The notes under the pieces: generated by a model | Seen by the model: the letters and a program-made list of their open reading frames with translations, nothing else | Told to the model about the DNA's origin: nothing | Database searches by the model: none | Shown: positions 24,530-33,127 of the stretch, piece after piece | Layout: every line of letters starts with the position of its first letter | Numbering within the stretch: the stretch's first letter is position 1 | Made by a program: the position numbers and the translations under genes | DNA from: Bog-473 sp963817735 | GTDB taxonomy: Bacteria; Actinomycetota; Acidimicrobiia; Acidimicrobiales; RAAP-2 | NCBI GenBank assembly: GCA_963817735.1 | Contig: CAWFPP010000016.1 | Coordinates: 1 to 64,000 of the forward strand | Reading direction: 5' to 3' | Length of the DNA stretch: 64,000 nucleotides

Positions 24530-25918
24530 ATGATCCCCGCCCAGGAGCTCGTGGAGCGCGGCCTGGCCGCCGGCGACGCCCTGGGGGCGGACGGCTGCAT
24601 CGTGCTCGTCGACGAGAGCAGCCACGTCGATGTCCGCTTCGCGCTGAACACCACGACGACCAACGGCGTCCAGCGCGGCCGCTCGGTCAGCGTGATCGCA
24701 TTCTCCGGCTCCGCGGTCGGCTCCGCCCGGCGCTCCGGTGTCGTCGGCGCGGACGGCGTGGCCGACATGGCGGCGGCGGCCCTGACCGACGCACGCGAGG
24801 CTCCGCCGGCAGCGGACGCCTTCGCCCTCGTCGGGCCGGCGCAGGCCCGGCAGGCGCGCGACTTCGGGCTCGACCCCGAGGAGACTGACTCGGGCGCGCT
24901 CGCAGACGTCCTGTCCCCGCTCGCCGGCGCATTCGGACGGGCCCGCGCCCGCGACGCCGTGTTGGCGGGGTTCGCCGAGCAGGACGTCGACACGCTGTAT
25001 GTCGGCAGCTCCACCGGCGTACGCCTGTCATACGCGCAGCCGACCGGGTCGGTGAGCCTGGTCGGACGGACGGCGGACGGGTCGGGCTCGGCGTGGGTGG
25101 GCGAGCCCACGATCGCGCCCTCACTGGAGCGGATGGAACACGAGATCTGGCGCCGGCTCGACTGGGCGACGACGCAGGTCGCGCTGGACGCCGGCCGCTA
25201 CGAGGTCATCATGCCGCCGTCGGCGGTGAGCGACATGATGGCCATGCTGTCCTTCGACGCGCTGGGGGGCCAGGACGCCGAGGACGGCCGCACGGTCTTC
25301 TCCAAGGAGGGCGGCGGCACGCGGGTCGGCGAGACGATCACCTCGCTGCCCTTCACGCTCTTGAGCGACCCCGACGAGCCGGGCGTCACCTGCGCGCCGT
25401 TCGTCGCCACCGGGGCGAGCAGCTCGGCGGTCTCCGTCTTCGACAACGGCCTGCCCATCGCCCGTACCGAGTGGCTGCGCGATGGTGTGTTGGCCCGCCT
25501 GCGCTACCACCGGGCCGGTGCGGCGAGGTCCGGGGTCGAGATGGCGCCCTTCATCGACAACCTGGTGCTGCGCTGCGGCGACCGCGACGCAGGATCCGTC
25601 GACGACATGGTGGCGCGCACGGAGCGCGGGCTCCTCCTCACGTGCCTCTGGTACATCAGGGAGGTCGACCCCGCCACCCTGTTGTGCACGGGCCTCACCC
25701 GCGACGGCGTCTACGTGATTGAGGACGGGGCGGTCGTCGGGGCGGCCAACAACTTCCGTTTCAACGAAAGCCCCGTCGACCTGCTGACCCGGGCCACCGA
25801 GGTGGGCACCCCCGTGCGCTCGCTCGGACGAGAGTTCGGCGAGTACCTGAACCGCACGATCATGCCGCCGCTGCGCATCCCCGACTACAACATGAGCTCG
25901 GTGAGCCAGGCCAGCTGA
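24530..25918 (+). CDS. TldE/PmbA-family partner of TldD
   Basis: The 462-residue protein follows TldD directly and has the PmbA/TldE pattern: an N-terminal domain ending near GLDPEETDSG, then VIMPPSAVSDMMAMLSFDALGGQDAEDG, and a C-terminal domain with GLTRDGVYVIEDGAVVGAANNFRFNESP. It lacks the HExxxH zinc motif, as TldE does. It forms the heterodimer with TldD that makes the active site chamber. Start at ATG 24530, two bases after the TldD stop. Confidence 0.9.
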   Translation: MIPAQELVERGLAAGDALGADGCIVLVDESSHVDVRFALNTTTTNGVQRGRSVSVIAFSGSAVGSARRSGVVGADGVADMAAAALTDAREAPPAADAFALVGPAQARQARDFGLDPEETDSGALADVLSPLAGAFGRARARDAVLAGFAEQDVDTLYVGSSTGVRLSYAQPTGSVSLVGRTADGSGSAWVGEPTIAPSLERMEHEIWRRLDWATTQVALDAGRYEVIMPPSAVSDMMAMLSFDALGGQDAEDGRTVFSKEGGGTRVGETITSLPFTLLSDPDEPGVTCAPFVATGASSSAVSVFDNGLPIARTEWLRDGVLARLRYHRAGAARSGVEMAPFIDNLVLRCGDRDAGSVDDMVARTERGLLLTCLWYIREVDPATLLCTGLTRDGVYVIEDGAVVGAANNFRFNESPVDLLTRATEVGTPVRSLGREFGEYLNRTIMPPLRIPDYNMSSVSQAS

Positions 25919-25944
25919 CGCGGGTCGGCCGGTGGTTCAGTCGG

Positions 25945-26697
25945 TCATCGTGGGAGCCGGCACTCCACGAGGAGCCGCCGGGCCGTGGACACGAAGGAGC
26001 CGTCCCTCTCGATCTGTGCGTGCAGGCGGCGCAGCGCGGCCTCGTAGGCCTCGGGCGTGAAGCCCGGCACGGTCCAGCGCACCTTGCGCAGGAAGTGGAC
26101 CACTGCGCCGATGTCGAAGAACTCCACCCGCAACGCGCACTCCCGCAGGTCGATGACATCGAGCCCCGCCTGTTGGGCCCCGGCGCGGGCGCTCGCCGCG
26201 CTGCGGCTCTCGTTGACCGGCTGCGGTCCCATCAAGAAGTCCGTGAGCTCCCGGTTGGTGCCGGGGCCGATCTGCTGGGACAGATACGTCCCGCCCAGCC
26301 GCAGCACGCGGGCGATCTCGTCCCACAGGACGATGACGGGATGGCGGCTCACCACCAGGTCGAACGACGCGTCGGCGAACGGCAGCCCCGGCGCGTCCGC
26401 CGCGGCCACCACCAGGGCGCCGACGCCTTGCAGCCGGACCCGGGCCACCTCGACGTTGGGCCACCAACCCTCGGTCGCCACCAGGAGGGCGGGTGGCCGC
26501 GCCGTGGTGGCGAGCACCTCCCCGCCTCCGGTCTCGATGTCGAGGGCGGCCTCGGCCCCCGCCATGTGCTCGCCCATCAGGCGCGCATAGCCCCAGGGCG
26601 GGCGCTCCTCGGTGGCGCGGCCCTCGAACCACGAGAAGTCCCACCCCTCGACCGGGACGGCCGCCCCTTCCGCCACGAGCTCCTCGAAGGTTCTCAT
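25945..26697 (-). CDS. SAM-dependent methyltransferase, class I
   Basis: The 250-residue protein has a Rossmann-type methyltransferase core: ALDIETGGGEVLA (motif I), LPFADASFDLVVSRHPV (motif IV region) and EIARVLRLGGTYLSQQIG (motif V/VI). This is the class typified by UbiE-like and rRNA-guanine enzymes. The substrate is unknown. It converges on the TldE gene (26 bases between stops). Confidence 0.85.
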   Translation of the reverse strand: MRTFEELVAEGAAVPVEGWDFSWFEGRATEERPPWGYARLMGEHMAGAEAALDIETGGGEVLATTARPPALLVATEGWWPNVEVARVRLQGVGALVVAAADAPGLPFADASFDLVVSRHPVIVLWDEIARVLRLGGTYLSQQIGPGTNRELTDFLMGPQPVNESRSAASARAGAQQAGLDVIDLRECALRVEFFDIGAVVHFLRKVRWTVPGFTPEAYEAALRRLHAQIERDGSFVSTARRLLVECRLPR

Positions 26698-26707
26698 GGT
26701 GCCGGTG

Positions 26708-26741
26708 GCGGTGCCGCTGCCGGTGCGGTGCCGCTGCCGGT
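26708..26741. repeat. 17-bp tandem repeat, two copies
   Basis: Two exact copies of gcggtgccgctgccggt lie head to tail in the gap between the methyltransferase start and the DUF4389 stop. Partial copies flank them on both sides. Confidence 0.85.
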
Positions 26742-26760
26742 GGCGGTGCCGTGCCGATAT

Positions 26761-27873
26761 TCAGGAACCGCTGGGCAGGCGGATCACGACGGAGTCGGCC
26801 GGCACGGTGTGCAGCTGGCCGCTCGCCGCGTTGTTGTGGTTGCGGTGGCCGCCGCGGAGTGCGTTCTCGCCGATGAACACGATCGAGCCCCAGACGATGG
26901 CGAAGATCATCCAGGAGCGGGCCGCCCCGCGCAGGACGAGGATCCCCCACGGGGGCAGCGGGTCCACCGGCGACGCCATGGACGTGCGCTCCCACGAGGA
27001 GGGCGGGGGCATGGCGCCGGGGGGGCCGGTCGTGGGCGCCGGCTGGGGTGGCGGGTAGCTGGGGGGTGCCGAGGCGCCGGGGGCGGGTGCCGGTGGTGGT
27101 GGTGGTGGCGGCGTGGGTACCTGCTCGCCCGTCGACGGGTACGAGAAGGGCTGGGCCGGCGGCTGGGCCGGGGGTGCGGTCGGCGGTGCGGTCGGGGGTG
27201 CGGTCGGTGCCGATGCTGCGGCCGATCCCGCGGCCGCACCGATCGGTGGCGGCGGCGTGGAGGTCTGCGGCGGCGGAACGGCGTCGCCCAGCATGCCCCA
27301 GGCGTACTCCGACGTGATCATGGTGAACCACGAGTGGAACCGGGCCTGGTAACGCAGCAACGCCGCATACGCGTCGTAGAGCGCGGGCGGCATGCTGCCC
27401 GTGACGATGACGACGACCCACATCACGATGAGCAACGGGAACGTCAGTCCGTTCACGACGATCTGGGCGAAGACGCTGGCCGGAATGGCCAGGATGATGC
27501 GGAAGAACACCGACACCCGGTTCAACTCGCCGCCGCTGGGCAGGATCGGGCGCACCGGGTACTCGACGTCTTCCAGTGAGAAGGGCGGATAGGCGTCGGT
27601 GAGGAGGAACAGATACGCGTTCACGCGGATCTCCCAGCGGATCACACCACTCAGGAACGAGTGCGCGAACTCGGGGAGTCGGCCCGTGAACAGCGCGCCG
27701 AACCACCCGATGATGAGAACGAAGAAGACGGCGATCCCGAGGAAGAACAAGACGATGAGCTGCGGAATGGCCAGGATGATGCGGAAGACCACCGTCACCC
27801 GATTCTGCGGTGCCGGCCCGCTGAACCACATCTCGACACGCCTGGTCGGCATCGCCATCGAAGCGTTCGTCAT
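26761..27873 (-). CDS. Membrane protein with two DUF4389 domains and a Pro-rich linker
   Basis: The 370-residue protein has two copies of the DUF4389 pattern: RVTVVFRIILAIPQ (about 25-38) and RVSVFFRIILAIPA (about 118-131), each followed by transmembrane segments. Then comes a long Pro/Ala/Thr-rich stretch (about 200-300) and a final hydrophobic segment near 320. It is an integral membrane protein of unknown role. An AAGGGGGG Shine-Dalgarno lies 5 bases before the ATG. Confidence 0.85.
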   Translation of the reverse strand: MTNASMAMPTRRVEMWFSGPAPQNRVTVVFRIILAIPQLIVLFFLGIAVFFVLIIGWFGALFTGRLPEFAHSFLSGVIRWEIRVNAYLFLLTDAYPPFSLEDVEYPVRPILPSGGELNRVSVFFRIILAIPASVFAQIVVNGLTFPLLIVMWVVVIVTGSMPPALYDAYAALLRYQARFHSWFTMITSEYAWGMLGDAVPPPQTSTPPPPIGAAAGSAAASAPTAPPTAPPTAPPAQPPAQPFSYPSTGEQVPTPPPPPPPAPAPGASAPPSYPPPQPAPTTGPPGAMPPPSSWERTSMASPVDPLPPWGILVLRGAARSWMIFAIVWGSIVFIGENALRGGHRNHNNAASGQLHTVPADSVVIRLPSGS

Positions 27874-27957
27874 GTCACCCCCCTTGTACGCCGTCCGTCG
27901 CCGGAGGCGGGTTCAGGTCGAACGTTAGAGCATGGGCACCCGCCGAAGAGTGATTCG

Positions 27958-29160
27958 TCACAATGAGGCGTACAGCGCGTCGATGAGCGACCGGTTGCGT
28001 GTGCTCTGCCAGCGCGGGATCACGTGGTTCATGACGTAGCCGAACGCCACCCGGCCCATTGGATCGGCGAACCCCACCGCGCCACCGGTGCCGAAGTGCC
28101 CGAAGCTCCCCGGGTTGGGGCCGAACGGGCGTCGCGGCACCGTCGGCTTGAAGCCCAAGCCGAACGTGACGTCCTCGTGCAGGATCGGGCAGTAGCCCTC
28201 GGACTGCGCCGAGGTCGCCTCGGCCAGCAGGTCGGACGAGAGGAGGCGGCCGGGCTCGAGCAACGCGGCGTACAGGCGCGTCACGCCGCGCGCCGAGCCG
28301 TGCCCGTTGGTCGACGGGATCTCGGCGCGACGCCAGGCCGTCGTGTTGACCACCCCCATGGACGAGTACCCCGGCGGATTGAAGTAGCTGAGCATCTCCA
28401 TGAGGGCATCGGTTTGCGTGCCACTGCCTTCGAGTGCACCGTCGCCGAGCATCGCCTCCAGCGCGGCGGGCGGCCCCGGGCTCTCGAAGAGCACCTCGGC
28501 GCAGCGGTGCAGCTCCGATGGCGGGACACCGACGTGCAGATCGGCACCCAACGGGCCCGCCAGTGCGGCGAGACGGCGGCCGCAGGGCTCACCGCTCACA
28601 CGCCGCACCACTTCGCCGATCAGGTGCCCGTAGGTGTTGGTGTGGTAGGCGTGGCGCGTCCCGGGCTCCCACCAGGGCGCGGTGGCGGCCAGCGCTCCGG
28701 CCATCCGGTCCCAGTCCCAGAGGTCGTCGTTGGACAAGTGCTCCCGGATGGCCGGCACGCCGGCCCGGTGACACAACGCCTGGCGCAGGGTTGCCCCTTC
28801 CTTTCCGGCGGCGGCGAACTCCGGCCATACTCCGGCGATCGGGTCGTCGAGCGCGACACGGCCGGCATCGACCAACTGCAAGGCGAGGAGCGCCACGAAC
28901 GCCTTTCCGACCGAGTAGAAGTCGACCAGCGTGTCCTGTCGCCAAGCTCGGCCGGCCTCACCGTCGGCCCAGCCGCCGGCCAGATCGACCACGGTCACGC
29001 CATCCACCACGATGCAGACCGCCGCACCGACTTCGCCCCGCTCGGCGAAGTTGCGGGCGAACTCCTCGCGCACGGCGCGGAAGCGGGCGTCACAGTGACC
29101 AGAGACCGGGACCTCCACGAGCGCGACTCTCGCCGGACCGGCCCGGCCGCGCAAGCGCAC
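27958..29160 (-). CDS. Serine beta-lactamase-like hydrolase (class C / esterase type)
   Basis: The 400-residue protein belongs to the beta-lactamase/transpeptidase-like family (PF00144): SVGK (Ser-x-x-Lys, about 82-85), a Tyr region HTNTYGHLIGE, and HFGTGGAVG near the C-terminus. In actinobacteria these are usually esterases rather than antibiotic-degrading enzymes. No signal peptide is visible. The start at GTG 29160 may be replaced by GTG 29118. It lies 57 bases downstream of the ABC fusion gene on the same strand, so co-transcription is possible. Confidence 0.85.
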   Translation of the reverse strand: MRLRGRAGPARVALVEVPVSGHCDARFRAVREEFARNFAERGEVGAAVCIVVDGVTVVDLAGGWADGEAGRAWRQDTLVDFYSVGKAFVALLALQLVDAGRVALDDPIAGVWPEFAAAGKEGATLRQALCHRAGVPAIREHLSNDDLWDWDRMAGALAATAPWWEPGTRHAYHTNTYGHLIGEVVRRVSGEPCGRRLAALAGPLGADLHVGVPPSELHRCAEVLFESPGPPAALEAMLGDGALEGSGTQTDALMEMLSYFNPPGYSSMGVVNTTAWRRAEIPSTNGHGSARGVTRLYAALLEPGRLLSSDLLAEATSAQSEGYCPILHEDVTFGLGFKPTVPRRPFGPNPGSFGHFGTGGAVGFADPMGRVAFGYVMNHVIPRWQSTRNRSLIDALYASL

Positions 29161-29217
29161 GCCGCGTCGAGCGGCGAAAGGGACCGTCAGTGCATCAGTG
29201 ATTCAGTGATTCAGCGA

Positions 29218-32200
29218 TCAGACGCGGGCACCGGAGCGGTTGATGGTCGACTCGTCCGTGCCCAGGTACGACTCGATCACCGCTGGGTGCTCGAGCACCT
29301 CGGCCGGCGCACCCTCGGCGATCACCTCTCCGAGCTCCAGGGCGATCATGCGGTCGCAGATGGCCGTGAGGAGGGGCATGTCGTGCTCCACGACCAGAAT
29401 CGAGCACCCGGTGTGCTGCTGCACCCGGACGAGCAGCGGCCCCATGGCCTCGGTCTCACGCTGCGCCACGCCACCCGACGGCTCGTCGAGGAGCAGCACG
29501 CCGGGCTCCTGCGCCAGCACGCAGGCCAGCTCCACGATGCGGCGCGTCCCGGTGGACAGCTCGCCCACCAGCTTCTCCCGGAAGGCGCCCAGCCCCATCA
29601 TCTCGACGAGCTGCTCGGCCTTCGCGACAACGGCGGCCTCGGAGTCGAGCGATGCCGGCAGCCGCAGCCCGGCCGCCACCATGTCGCGTGAGGCCAGGTG
29701 CCGCTCCTGGGCCACGGCGATGGTCTCGGCCACCGTCAGCGACGGGTACAGCCGGGCCTCTTGGAAGGTACGGCCCAGCCCGGCCGCGGCGCGCATGTGG
29801 GCCGGCCAGGTGTCGATGTCGGCGCCGCCGAGGCGGATTCGCCCGCCGTCGAGGGGCAAGAACCCCGACACGCAGTCGAAGAACGTCGTCTTCCCCGCCC
29901 CGTTGTGTCCGATGAGGCCGAGGATCTCCCCGTCGCGCAGCGTCAGGCTGATGTCCTCAATGGCCGTGATGCCGCCGAAGGTCTTGCGCACGCCGTTGCA
30001 CTCGAGGATCGACGGCGCCTCCGCCGAGGGCGGGATGCGCTTCCCCGGATCCGCCACGATCAGCGCCGACGACGCGCTGGCGTGCACATGCAGGTCCGTG
30101 GGCCCGGCGTCCGGCGTCACGACGGTGCCCTCCACCGATCCGGCCCCCGCGATGAAGACGGAGCGCAGGATGTCGGGCCGGTCGAGCAGGTCCCGGGTGC
30201 GCCCGCTGAAACGCACCTCGCCCTTCTCCAAGAAGACGGCCCGTTCGGCCAGCTCGAGCGCGACGTTGACCGATTGCTCCACCACCACGATCGTCGTGCC
30301 CTGGGTGTGCAGCAGCTTGACCACCTCGAGCAACTGGGACACCACGGTCGGCGCCAGCCCGAGCGAGAGCTCGTCGATCATGAGCACCTTGGGCTGCACC
30401 ATGAGCGCCATGGCGAGCGAGAGCATCTGCTGTTCGCCGCCGGAGAGGTTGCCCGCCTGCTGGTGCCCCCGCTGGCGCAGAATCGGGAACAGGTCGATCA
30501 CCCGCGCCTTGGCCTCGGCCACGGCGCCGTGATGCTTGCGGATCATCCAGGTGCCCAAGCGGAGGTTCTCGTCCACCGACAGGGTTGGGAAGACGCCGCG
30601 CCCGCCGGGCATGAGCGACAGGCCCTGGCGGGCCACGGTCTCGGCCTGCTCGCCGGTGATGGGCGCGCCGTCGAGCCACACCGCGCCGCCGCCCACCTTG
30701 ACCAGCCCGCTGGCGCCCTTCAACAGTGTCGACTTGCCGGCGCCGTTGGTGCCGAGCAGCGCCACGACCTCGCCCTCGTGCACGTCGAGGTCGACGCCGA
30801 AGAGGATCTGCACCGGCCCGTAGGAGACCTCGACCTGCTGGCACGAGAGGACGACCGCGGTGTCGGGGATGAGCCCGTCGGCCTGCGGTCCGGCGGCCGA
30901 CCGCGACGGCAGCGGCACCTGCGCCGTGTCCTCGTCGCGGGTGTCGGGCACCGGCACGAGCACCGGCGGCCCGGCCTCGGCCACGCCCTCCCCGCTTTCC
31001 TCCCTCGACGCGTGCTCCCGGATCGACCTCTCCTCAGGCACGGGGTCGACCAGCTCGACCTTGCGGTCGGCCACCAGGCTGGGCACCTCTATCTGACGCC
31101 GCACCGCGACGACCTTGAGCAGCCGGTCGCGGATGCTCTGCACGCCTTCGGCCAGCCCGCCGGGGAGGAACAGCAGCACGAGGAGCAGCCCGACCCCCGT
31201 GAACACCAGCTGGTACTTGGGAAACGAATAGCTCAGCACCTCGATCAGCCCGACCCCCATGAGCACACCGCTGATGGAGCCGAGGCCACCGATCACGGCC
31301 ATGGAGAAGACCACCAGCCCGTAGGACGGGTCGTAGGTGTTGAAGGCCACCGCGCCCAGCAACACGGCGTAGAGCCCGCCGGCGATGCCGGCGATGGCGC
31401 CCGCCAGGACGAACCCGGCCAGCTTGGTCCGGACCGGTGACACCGACATGGCGGCCGCGGCCTTCTCGTTGTCGCGGGTCGCCAGCAGGACGCGGCCCGG
31501 GCGGGCCCGGCGAAGCCCCTGAATGAACAGGATGGCGAGCACCAGGAAGCCGAGGCAGCAGAAGTAGAAGGCCTTGTTGGACGCCAGGTCGAAGCGCTGC
31601 CACAGGACCGGGCGCAGAAAGGCCTGCGGAATGATGTTGGGGTAGTAGGTCGGGTTGAGGAAGAAGGTGTCCATCGCCACCCCGAGCGCCAGCGTGACCG
31701 CGGCGAGATAGGCCCCCCTGATGCGCAGCGCCGGGATCCCCACCACCACGGCCAGGGCGGCGCCGGCGGCGCCGGCGGCAGCCAGGCTGAGGAAGAGGTC
31801 GGCGTTGGCCTTCTCGATCAGGTCACCGGCGAGCACGCCCCCGACGCCTGCGAAGGCGAACTGCCCGAGGCTCACGTTGCCCGACCAGCCCGTGAGGACG
31901 ACCAGCGAGATGGCGATGATCCCGTAAATGAGGGCGGCGGTGTACTCGAGCGTCGTGCCCGGGCCCGAGACCAGCGGGATCACCACGATGAACACCGCCA
32001 CCAGCGCCATGATGCCGACGCGGCCCGCCACGACCTCGGGCAGCGAGCGCAGCGCGGCCGGGATCGGCTTGAGGATGCCGGTCGAGGAGAACGACTCCTC
32101 GACGTCGTCGGCCCGGCTGCGCTTGCGCTGCAGGAAGAGGAGGCCCACGAGGATGGCGACCAGGTTCACCACGTCGCCGATGGCGCTCCCGAAGCGCGGC

Positions 32201-33123
32201 ATGTTGAACTCGAACAGCCCGCTGGTCACGCCGAGGGCCACACCCGCTCCGAAGGCCATGGGCAGGCTCTCCATACCGGCGATGATGGCGGCGGCCAGCG
32301 CCGGGAGGATCAGCGTCGGGCCCGACCCGGCTGCGATGGTGATGCCGGCGGACGGCGCGCTGAGGATGCTCGTCAAGCCGGCCAGCACGCCGGCGATCAC
32401 CCAGACCAGGGTCGAGAGGCGCCGCACCGGGATGCCCAGCAGCCGGGCGCGGTCCGAGTTGTCGGCCACCGAGCGCACGGCCACGCCGGCGTCGGTGCGG
32501 AGCAGGAACCACCCCAGCGCCACGAGCACCACCGGGACGACGATGGCGATGAGAAGGTCGTTCCCGTTGAAGAGCACGGGGAAGATCAGCACGTGGTGCG
32601 CGCTGAGCGGCGTGGTCACGCCGCCGACGATGGAGGGCCCGTTCAGCCAGCCGGGCACGAGCAGCTGTATGCCGCCGAAGAGCTGGGCCAGCCCGATGGT
32701 GACGACCATGACGATGAGCCGAGGCGCCGTGAAGAAGCGCCAGCGGATGATGAAGTCGACCAGGAGCCCGAGCGCCGCTCCCATCACCAGGGCGACCCCG
32801 ATGCAGACGAACCAGTTCACGTGGTGCGCCAGGTTCAGCTCGACGGCGACCGTGGCCGCCAGCGCCCCCATGGCGCCGTAAGAGAAGTTGATGACGCGCG
32901 AGGCGCGGTAGGTCAGCACGAGGCCGAGGGCCAGCAGACCGTTGACGGCCCCGAACTCGGCGCCGTTGAGAATCTGCCCCCGCGGCGCGGAGTGCGGCCA
33001 CAACGCGGGCACCGCGAACAGCAGCACGAAGGCGGCGGCCAGGGTCAGCACGACCCCGCGCAGGCGCGCCGGCGTGGCGGCCCAGGCGCGCCCGATCCCG
33101 GGCGGCAAGGTGGTGGCGCCCAT
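29218..33123 (-). CDS. Four-domain branched-chain amino acid-type ABC transporter fusion (LivH-LivM-LivF-LivG)
   Basis: A single 1301-residue frame encodes what are normally four proteins. Residues about 1-335 are a LivH-type permease; about 345-670 a LivM-type permease; about 755-985 a LivF-type ATPase (Walker A GTNGAGKST, signature NLSGGEQQM, IDELSLGLAP); about 1038-1290 a LivG-type ATPase (Walker A GHNGAGKTT, signature variant ELSTGTRRIVE, LLLDEPSGGVA). Charged linkers (about 680-750 and 1000-1035) separate the modules. The ATG at 33123 lies 5 bases after the binding-protein stop. The protein imports an amino acid or another small acid or amide with the upstream binding protein. Confidence 0.92.
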   Translation of the reverse strand: MGATTLPPGIGRAWAATPARLRGVVLTLAAAFVLLFAVPALWPHSAPRGQILNGAEFGAVNGLLALGLVLTYRASRVINFSYGAMGALAATVAVELNLAHHVNWFVCIGVALVMGAALGLLVDFIIRWRFFTAPRLIVMVVTIGLAQLFGGIQLLVPGWLNGPSIVGGVTTPLSAHHVLIFPVLFNGNDLLIAIVVPVVLVALGWFLLRTDAGVAVRSVADNSDRARLLGIPVRRLSTLVWVIAGVLAGLTSILSAPSAGITIAAGSGPTLILPALAAAIIAGMESLPMAFGAGVALGVTSGLFEFNMPRFGSAIGDVVNLVAILVGLLFLQRKRSRADDVEESFSSTGILKPIPAALRSLPEVVAGRVGIMALVAVFIVVIPLVSGPGTTLEYTAALIYGIIAISLVVLTGWSGNVSLGQFAFAGVGGVLAGDLIEKANADLFLSLAAAGAAGAALAVVVGIPALRIRGAYLAAVTLALGVAMDTFFLNPTYYPNIIPQAFLRPVLWQRFDLASNKAFYFCCLGFLVLAILFIQGLRRARPGRVLLATRDNEKAAAAMSVSPVRTKLAGFVLAGAIAGIAGGLYAVLLGAVAFNTYDPSYGLVVFSMAVIGGLGSISGVLMGVGLIEVLSYSFPKYQLVFTGVGLLLVLLFLPGGLAEGVQSIRDRLLKVVAVRRQIEVPSLVADRKVELVDPVPEERSIREHASREESGEGVAEAGPPVLVPVPDTRDEDTAQVPLPSRSAAGPQADGLIPDTAVVLSCQQVEVSYGPVQILFGVDLDVHEGEVVALLGTNGAGKSTLLKGASGLVKVGGGAVWLDGAPITGEQAETVARQGLSLMPGGRGVFPTLSVDENLRLGTWMIRKHHGAVAEAKARVIDLFPILRQRGHQQAGNLSGGEQQMLSLAMALMVQPKVLMIDELSLGLAPTVVSQLLEVVKLLHTQGTTIVVVEQSVNVALELAERAVFLEKGEVRFSGRTRDLLDRPDILRSVFIAGAGSVEGTVVTPDAGPTDLHVHASASSALIVADPGKRIPPSAEAPSILECNGVRKTFGGITAIEDISLTLRDGEILGLIGHNGAGKTTFFDCVSGFLPLDGGRIRLGGADIDTWPAHMRAAAGLGRTFQEARLYPSLTVAETIAVAQERHLASRDMVAAGLRLPASLDSEAAVVAKAEQLVEMMGLGAFREKLVGELSTGTRRIVELACVLAQEPGVLLLDEPSGGVAQRETEAMGPLLVRVQQHTGCSILVVEHDMPLLTAICDRMIALELGEVIAEGAPAEVLEHPAVIESYLGTDESTINRSGARV

Positions 33124-33127
33124 CCGG

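Noticed and set aside
27958..29160. An antibiotic-resistance beta-lactamase
   Set aside because: The SxxK-type hydrolase belongs to the broad class C/esterase family, lacks a signal peptide, and its neighbours are transport and envelope genes; resistance is not supported.
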